Shown piece after piece: positions 57,901 to 64,000 of a stretch of DNA of 64,000 nt; positions within the stretch are counted from its first letter, which is position 1, and every line of letters begins with the position of its first letter. This stretch comes from Arachis hypogaea (lineage: Eukaryota > Streptophyta > Magnoliopsida > Fabales > Fabaceae). Made by a program: the position numbers and the translations under genes. The notes under the pieces were generated by a model. The model ran no database searches and had not been told where the DNA came from. It saw only the letters and a program-made list of their open reading frames with translations. The DNA is taken from positions 89,570,626 through 89,634,625 of the forward strand of contig NC_092048.1 in assembly GCF_003086295.3 (NCBI RefSeq), in the 5' to 3' direction.

Positions 57901-59202
57901 AAATGATTCATATAGACATTGGATACGCAACACATCCAGTGTACGACCTACATAACCAGCTTGTAAAGCATAAATGTCGACAACGATGAGAACCAAACAA
58001 AGTGGAGTGACATAATTTTACATTACATACACTGTTATTGAGCCAAGCACGTGGTCTTAGCGTTCACAAGTCCTCCCTTGATATAAATAGGTGTGGTCTA
58101 CCCTCATACGATGCCAATGTTTGTTGGCTATCAAGAGAAGTGTCCACAGCCCAACCTCTGATTCGTTGTTCATCCCGTTCAGTGACTTTCCGTCCCCGAA
58201 GTAACGGATGAATAGGTCGGGGGGAAGGTGTGGGTGTTTGAAAGAGCTACGTCATCCCAAGTGAGAAAGAGGGGCACTGTGGACTGGGTGTGCGATAGGA
58301 AGAACCTTTTGGAATAATTGTTTGGATCGGATCTATGCTAATGGGTCTCGAGCTGTAAAAGCCCTTTTCGATATCTGCCCATAGCTTTTCGCTATCCGGA
58401 TCCCGCTGAGATAAGATGTTAAGATGTCTGTTTGAAAAATAACTATGTGAGGTGGTCAACCTTTATGAATTGTTTAGGAGGTAATAACAAAAACCTTGCA
58501 TACTACTACCGAAAACAAAGTTATTTAGTATGCACTTTCCTATCAAAAAATTCAATAGAATATTCCCCAACCCCTGCATACTTAACCAAAGCTGCTAACG
58601 GTGTTTTTGGTTTAGGATCATCTGTCTCGGTTGGTTGTTTTGTTGTTACTGGCAGGTTAATTGTGACAGTTTTCCCTTCTGCTCTGTGACGCTGAGTTGT
58701 TTTCCTTTGCTGAGTTTTTATGCGGAGTCTGTTGCCAATGGGCTGGTCATCATCGTCATCCTCTTCAAATGATACTGGATGAGCAGTTGTGCGCACTGAC
58801 GAGCTACTAACTCCCCCCTTATGTCGGATCCCTGAAACCACAACATCAAACAAGTGGTACACAAACACCTCGAAGGGCTTTCACATCACATAAAGAACCC
58901 AAGATAAACTAACACAGCATATCATTTATGTTTTTTAAATAATGGCATGACCAGTAACTTGTTTAATCATAATTTAAACCCGTCCTCATGTTCTAAATTG
59001 CAAAGATGCAAATTACAAATTCTAAGAAAGAACATTTTACTCACTTTTAGGTTCTTTATTTTGTTTGTCTCACCGGTCGTGCCGGCCTCGCCTTCTATCA
59101 TACAAGGTTGAGGTGTCCTCATCCAATCATATCTTTGACACAATCTCTTTGTAATGGGCTCGTCATCATCGTCATCACCATCCGATGCAACTGCATGTGT
59201 AT
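51917..59202 (-). CDS. Ulp1-like (C48) cysteine protease gene, possibly decayed
   Basis: Minus strand, partial. Upstream pieces: an acidic linker near 58,770 and 59,170 (EEDDDDDQPIGNRLR, DGDDDDDEPITKRL) and PPDLFIRYFGDGKSLNGMNN at about 58,220. Catalytic core: RHWWVYAFDVFGKTLFVLDS with His at 57,578-57,580 and Asp at 57,527-57,529. Donor at 57,475; exon 57,389-57,286 gives ARLIEDVTQVAIPTYKPTQK then SIPIQPNG (Gln). After a 4,967 bp intron, exon 52,318-52,262 gives FDCGVYAIKFMEYW (Cys). The last ORF 52,177-51,917 ends EEKDH after DALHALDSRVGPP. The His-Asp-Gln-Cys set is intact and splicing stays in frame. Ulp1-like genes are known MULE passengers. An in-frame stop near 58,245 and a shift after 52,280 argue for decay. 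Confidence 0.7.
52390..52740. repeat. CACTA left subterminal repeats
   Basis: Many copies of TTTTGTAACAAAA or TTGTTACAAAA in both orientations. In this superfamily such arrays bind the element's own transposase subunit. Confidence 0.8.
52741..54029. other. CACTA internal non-coding, left
   Basis: AT-rich, no ORF. A candidate exon-like segment on minus, 53,512-53,439, is bounded by TTTGCAG and GGTACC, but I cannot assign it. Confidence 0.4.
54030..54108 (-). pseudogene. Fragment of indole-3-glycerol-phosphate synthase, last exon
   Basis: On the minus strand, right after an AG acceptor (54,110-54,109), the frame reads VLVGESIVKQNYPGKGITNL then FGKYII. Plant IGPS (tryptophan pathway, plastid) ends with a VLVGESIVKQ-x-D-P-x-K-x-I-x-x-LFG block, the C-terminal beta8-alpha8 of the TIM barrel. 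The match covers about 26 residues, with Y for D and an extended tail replacing the normal end. No other IGPS exon was recognised nearby. It is a captured, non-functional piece inside the CACTA element. Confidence 0.7.
54109..55000 (-). other. CACTA internal region with exon-like pieces
   Basis: On the minus strand a segment reading ETVKAAVDESDIATSIL (about 54,878-54,828) is followed by GTGTGT, and a TCTTGAATCC|GTAAG donor-like site lies near 55,030. I cannot name a gene, and no continuous ORF is present. This may be the upstream part of a chimeric transcript ending in the IGPS fragment (inference). Confidence 0.3.
55040..55919 (-). repeat. Probable LTR 5' fragment inside the CACTA element
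   Basis: On minus it starts TGTAACATCCCGCAC at 55,919, a typical chromovirus LTR start. An AT-rich part and then a GC-rich part (55,080-55,580) follow, in the same order as in the LTR at 59,203 (AT-rich, then CCTAACCC, then GC-rich). No second end or target duplication was found. The ORFs in the GC-rich part are low-complexity chance frames. Confidence 0.4.
55920..56839. repeat. AT-rich repetitive block in the CACTA element
   Basis: At least three degenerate copies of TTAGAGATAAT...AAATCTCAA..ATTTAAA..AAATCATATAAAATTTTT. Words are shared with 1-664. No gene. Confidence 0.5.
56840..57256. repeat. CACTA right subterminal repeats and terminus
   Basis: Dense TTGTTACAAAATATT words mirror the left side, ending TTTTCTTGTAGTG. 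Confidence 0.8.
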
Positions 59203-61609
59203 TGTAAGACCCAAAACTTTTGAAAAAGGGCTATCATGAGCTAATTTCAAATTCAATATTTTTGTAGCTTTAATTTTAGAAATTTCTTTATTAAAGATAA
59301 TTAAAGCAAGTTTTGATTAATTGAATTTGAAATAAATTAAGATTTTATCCAATTTTACAATTATTGAATTATTTTCTATATTTAAATTATAAAGTTGGTA
59401 GATATGAAATAATAAGAATTTTATATGATTTGGACTAAATAGTTCATATTTTAAAATATTAATACTGGTATTTTGGAAAATAAAGAAATTAATTATATTA
59501 TTTCTAATTTTTGAATTTGAACATTTTATTGAAAATTATTTGTAAAATTGATGAACAAATAGTATTTTTATACATTATTATTGTTGAATTAAATTTTTTT
59601 CTAATTACTATATTATCCCTATTTTTATTTGAAAATACAAAACTACCCTTAAACCTAATTTTATCTAACCCCTAATTCCCAAATTGGGAAAACCCTAACC
59701 CGGTTACCCGTTTCCCCCACAACCCAGCAACTGCAACCCCTCTTTCCCAATAGACACGCACACACACAGAAAGAAATGGAGGGGGAAATGTTGCGAAGAG
59801 AAGGAGGGGAAGAGAAGGGGGACGGCGCTGGCGGGCATCACTGCCGCCGCGCCGTTGTGTTGCCATTAAAGGGAAGGAAGCCACGAACCATAGCCACGGA
59901 ACGAAAGAGAGAACGCACGCAGAGGGGAGGAATGGCTGCCACTGCCATCGCGTCTTGCTGCAGCATCGCCGTCCCACCTTGTCCGGCACCGCTACCATGG
60001 GCACCGTCGCTGTCGCAAGGAAAGGGGAGAGGGCTGGAGCTGCGCGTCTGAGAGAGAAGGGTGGATGCGGTTCGCGTTGTCGTACCTTCATCACTACCTT
60101 TCCATTACCGCTGCTTCCAAGGTTGTGGAGGTGAGCGTCACCATCGCCGTGGGTGAAGTCCACCGTCCAAGCTGCCATCAGAGAAAGCTGCTGCTACTCT
60201 GTGTACAGAGAAGAGGAGCATCGCGAGAATCAAGGGAAGAAGAGGTTGTTCCGCCGTTGCTTCTGGGATCTAAAATCAGACAAGAACGCCTCTGATTGTG
60301 AAATATGTTATGAGCCGGATGGCTGACTATGATTCATGAATTTTAGCCGGATGGCTGAGATGAATGTTGATTTATGGCTAATAATAAATGCATATATGCT
60401 GAGTTATTGATATTGTGATTGTTGCACTTCACCTATCTGAGATACGAGTTTCCCTGGGTGAAAGCAGTGGCTAGCCACCACGTGCTCCAGGTGGAGACTC
60501 GATACTCTACTGACCATAAGTCGTAAGTGTGGCCGGACACTGTGAAAGTTCTGGATGAGCTCGCCCCCGTGAATATACACCAGTGAGGGTGTTGGATGTG
60601 AATGATGATTATGATTGTGAATAACTCGAGTTGGGGATGCACGACAGAGGGACAGTCCAATGGTTAGCTACCAGGACTTGTCGAGTTGGCTTTATAACCG
60701 ACAGATAATATCATCAGCCACTAAGGCAGGCATTCATCATATGCATCTATGTGACATTGTTTGAGTGTGCATATTGTACTTGGTTTGCCTTTGTGATTAA
60801 TTGTGTTTAACTGCTCTTTGTTCTACTTGAAGTAATTATTTGTTTGTGCTTGAACTTTCCTACTTGTGTTTGCGACTGGGATTCTGTTGGACTAAGGTGA
60901 CTAGTTGTTGTTTGGATTGTTTGGGCCTAGGGCCGTGGTTGATCAAGAGGTGGGCCGAAGGCCATGTTTGGTTGATGTTTCTGGTTTAGAAAAGTATGAA
61001 AAACTAATCTGGTTCAGCATAGGTAAACCTTTTGAAAGGCTTTTGAATTTCTAAGAAATGAATAGTTTCCTCTTTTAGAAAAAATTTCAGATGTTTCTTT
61101 TATAGTAAACCTTTGCTTTGAAAAGACGTATAAGGCGGTTATTAATCACTATATCGATTTTATCTCGCATATCCTATTATGGTAATTCTGCAACCCTATA
61201 GTGAAAACCCTTTTGAGGATGATGTTCTTACTCCCCTATAGGTCTTTTCTTTTTCAGGTTACAGACGACGAAGTTCAGAAGAGCTTAATTCTTTTCTGTG
61301 AGACGATATTTCTGTATTGTTTTAGTTTTTATGTTTTCCTCGCCTTTAGCTTTGCAAGTTTTGTAAGAGGGATATGATGTTGATATGAGATGCTTGTAAA
61401 TTAATATTTATGTATATGTAAATATATATGGAATTCCTGTGAGTGTTGTAATTTATATTGTAAGTATGAATGTATATTTTTTAAGGATTCGGTTAAATTT
61501 TTAAACAGGCTCATATTTTAGTATTAAATATTACAAGAGTTGTCGTAATACCCGAGCTATCAGAGTGGCGCAGCCGGAAGCGTGACATTTTGATAGTTAG
61601 AGTGTTACA
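59203..61609 (+). repeat. 5' LTR of a chromovirus-type Ty3-gypsy element
   Basis: 2,407 bp starting TGTAAGACCCAAAAC and ending AGTGTTACA, followed by a tRNA-Met primer site. It lies within the upstream part of the Ulp1-like gene, after an acidic-linker sequence. The 5-bp target should be TGTAT (59,198-59,202); its mate is outside the window. It contains a GC-rich block (59,760-60,290) and a conserved core (60,430-60,760) shared with the two other long LTRs. Confidence 0.85.
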
Positions 61610-64000
61610 GTATGGTATCAGAGCGGTCATTCCTGTAGAGCCTGAGGAATGGACCGACTATGCTTCAATTGCATACTCTGAGCGTTTATCATGTATTAGG
61701 TCTTGTCGAATGACGAGAATTAGAACTTTATGCGTATGACGGTCTATTGATTAATGTCATTAGTCTTCCATTGCATAATTCCTTATATTAAGTTTGGCTG
61801 GCTTAGTACTAGTGAATTATGTATATGGGAGCACTAATGGGTTGTCGTAGACGATATACGAGTAATAGGTAACGCGGTGGGTTTTGGGAACATTAGAGAC
61901 TATTTCTCGTGGTTACTCATGTGTCTTGAAATTCTGTTGGAGTCAACTTGTTCCTTTCTAGCCCATCTTGAAGTTCTTGTTGCTCTTTTCTTTTGGAAAG
62001 TAGTTTGGATTTCCAACCCTATTTCTCTATTAATATGCTTCCTTGTTTGACCCTAATTGTATATGCCTGTTTGAAATCCTTGGTGTATTTGTCTTTCTTT
62101 GTTTAAACCCTTCTTTTGGATTAGTGTATTTTTCTATATGATTTTGATCTTGTTTTGATGCCGCATGCCTTTTTAAGTTTTTATTCCGGGTCTTTTTTTA
62201 AAGAAATTATGATTCATAATTTTCTCTTATTTGGCTATGTTTACAATCAATTTTTAAATATTTATAAAGTCGCTTTTGATTCAATATACACTCATTTATA
62301 TAAAACTTTGAAAATTTTTTATGCAATTTAAAAACTATTTATTTCTAATACCTCACCTGTTCTTCTACTGGTTTAAGGAATTATACTTACTCTAAATACA
62401 ATTTGATTTTCTAAATAACCTTACTACAGATCTTATGCATATCTTTTTTGGATTATGTACTTAGGTATTTTTCAAAATTTTGGAAATAAAAGATTTTCGC
62501 CTTTATTCCGGTTGATCTTGGTTTGACAAGTTTCACCTGATTCATTTTTTAATTGAATTTAATTTAGCATGATACATTGTTTATGAAATTGTTGTTCTTT
62601 TGAAAATATTGGGCTCATATCTTTTCTTGCTAGCATGGACTAATTCCCTAAGTTTTTGTCTCTATGAATGTCATGATTGAGTTGTCTTTTCCTGTGACTT
62701 TTGTATTCTTTTGGATCAATTGAAAGCTTGTTTGATGTCTCATGCCTAGTGAATCTTGTTTAAACTACCTTGATTTAAGATTATTTCTTATATGGCTTGA
62801 CTCCTTTTTAAGTACATCCTAATTTTCTTGAATATCCTTCTGAGATGGTGATTTCAAGTATACTTTTGAAGTCTTGTTTTGAACTTTTTTTTAAAGAAGT
62901 TTTGAATTCTCTTTGAAGAAGTTCTAAACTAAATTTATTTTTTAGTTGCTTGATTGTAATTGAAAACATTGTTCAATTTTGACAAAGTTGATTTAAAGTT
63001 GGCATGCGCTATTCTAAATGAAGTTTTGAAAAGCTTCCTTATTTAGTAGAAACTTTTCTGTTTGTAACACATCACTTATTTCCTTTACCAACTTATAAGC
63101 AAAATTTTACCTTGGACTTTCTTTTCTAAATAGAGTTTAACTTCCTCTTTCGTCCTTGCTATAATTTTTATACACTCTTGTTTGAATATGAACTTTGAGA
63201 ATTTTTTAACAAGCATTTGGTTTTCTTCCAAGTTTTATGATTACTTTTGGTTGGGTTGTGCACCTAACTATCTAAAATATTTGGGGAAAATAATTTTGTT
63301 CTTAGCCAAATCGGTGTTCATTTTGTTTTAAAACTCTACATAGTCTACTTCAACATAAAATTGTATTAAAGTAATGCCACATTTATACCTTTTTTACTCT
63401 TTCATAAAGTGTATGTTGCGCACCTTTTTCTTTGAAAATATGAAATATTTTTTGAAAGGTTTTTCACTCTTCATGAGCAAAGCATTCGAAAGTATTTTAA
63501 TCCTACTCTTGAGTCTTGTAAGCTTTGTTTTTGGTTTTAGACATTCTTCTTTTGTAAACCTTATACTTCTTGACTCAACTTGATTTTGTTCAAACTTCTG
63601 CACTACCTTCTCTTTTATCGTTCTTATCAGACTTCTTTGATTTGGGGTTATTTTGAGGTTTTCAAAGTGAATTTTCTTCCTGGCACTCTTCATTTCTTGT
63701 ACACCCTTGATTGCTTGTGATCCTAACAATTCTTTCAAGTTCTTGCGGGTTTAGTCCTTGTCGCTTGTCCTTTTCTAAGGTTTAGTACTCTTCTGAATAA
63801 ACTCGAGGATTGCTTTAGAGTCATGCATGACCGCTAGGGGTAGCAAATGGAACGTTAGTCTCTTTAGAATGCTGTTCATGGACGTGAAATGGTGGATCGA
63901 TAAGTGTGTAACGTTATGAGGAGTTCTGGGAGTTTTGTTCCTTGTGAAAGAGTTTGCGGGTGTTAAACTTGTGACCAGTTATGGAGTTGTAAAGTGATTG
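61610..64000 (+). mobile_element. Leader of the chromovirus-type element, runs off the window
   Basis: TGGTATCAGAGC (61,613-61,624) is the initiator tRNA-Met primer-binding site. The remaining 2.4 kb is T-rich and shows no gag start; the ORF-like frames are unconvincing. The gag and pol genes, if present, would lie beyond 64,000. Confidence 0.8.
61613..61624 (+). other. Primer-binding site for tRNA-Met (initiator)
   Basis: TGGTATCAGAGC, 3 bp after the LTR end. This differs from the tRNA-Asp type used by E1, E2 and E3. Confidence 0.9.

Noticed and set aside
63394..63738. 114-residue lysine-rich ORF on minus
   Set aside because: It is antisense in the T-rich leader of the chromovirus-type element, with no similarity that I recognise.

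Overview
This is eukaryotic plant DNA, almost certainly a legume and most likely peanut or a wild relative (Arachis). The 1.66-1.76 kb LTRs beginning TGATGAGCGGATAA, with GGCGTTNAACGCC palindromes and a primer-binding site for plant tRNA-Asp, match what I remember of the abundant Arachis FIDEL/Feral-type Ty3-gypsy (Athila-lineage) elements. That attribution is from memory, not a search. I see no intact host gene, rRNA or tRNA gene; almost every base belongs to a transposon or its decay.

Layout. (1) 1-6,376: an AT-rich duplication, then a CACTA-type subterminal tandem array. The array is split at ATAGA by a chromovirus-type solo LTR (1,000-5,844), which itself holds another solo LTR (1,264-2,778). 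(2) 6,377-7,154: a decayed Ty1-copia RNase H / 3' end. (3) 7,164-42,020: a Mutator-like element (MULE-1) with a perfect 9-bp target duplication TATTTTTTA. It encodes a MURA transposase (minus) facing a plant mobile domain gene (plus). Its MURA exon was hit by an Athila-like element E1 (9,602-40,129), whose 5' LTR was hit by a FIDEL-like element E2 (17,871-39,816, TSD CGTGC), whose 3' LTR was hit by a FIDEL-like element E3 (19,070-30,156, TSD GTAAC). With the copia relic as the outermost layer, this is five nesting levels that can be read base by base. (4) 42,208-45,933: a 3.7 kb solo LTR (TSD TTGTA). (5) 46,108-46,240: a Mutator-type MITE. (6) 47,341-59,202: a FAR1-related transposase pseudogene (plus) converging on a Ulp1-like cysteine protease gene (minus). 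One intron of the protease gene holds a 4.87 kb CACTA element (52,390-57,256), which carries a fragment of indole-3-glycerol-phosphate synthase. (7) 59,203-64,000: the 5' LTR, tRNA-Met primer-binding site and leader of a chromovirus-type element that runs off the window.

How the parts work together. E2 and E3 encode only Gag, an aspartic protease and a second ORF (a putative plant transposon protein domain). They lack reverse transcriptase, RNase H and integrase, so they must be mobilised in trans by autonomous relatives. E1 is also RT-less. All coding regions carry stops, mostly of the C-to-T type expected of methylated repeats. The most interesting signals are CpG-rich palindromic arrays in LTRs of otherwise different families (both E2 and E3 inserted inside such arrays), tandem primer-binding sites and PBS relics at LTR ends, polypurine-tract-like repeats that encode a protein tail, and the gene fragment inside the intronic CACTA element.
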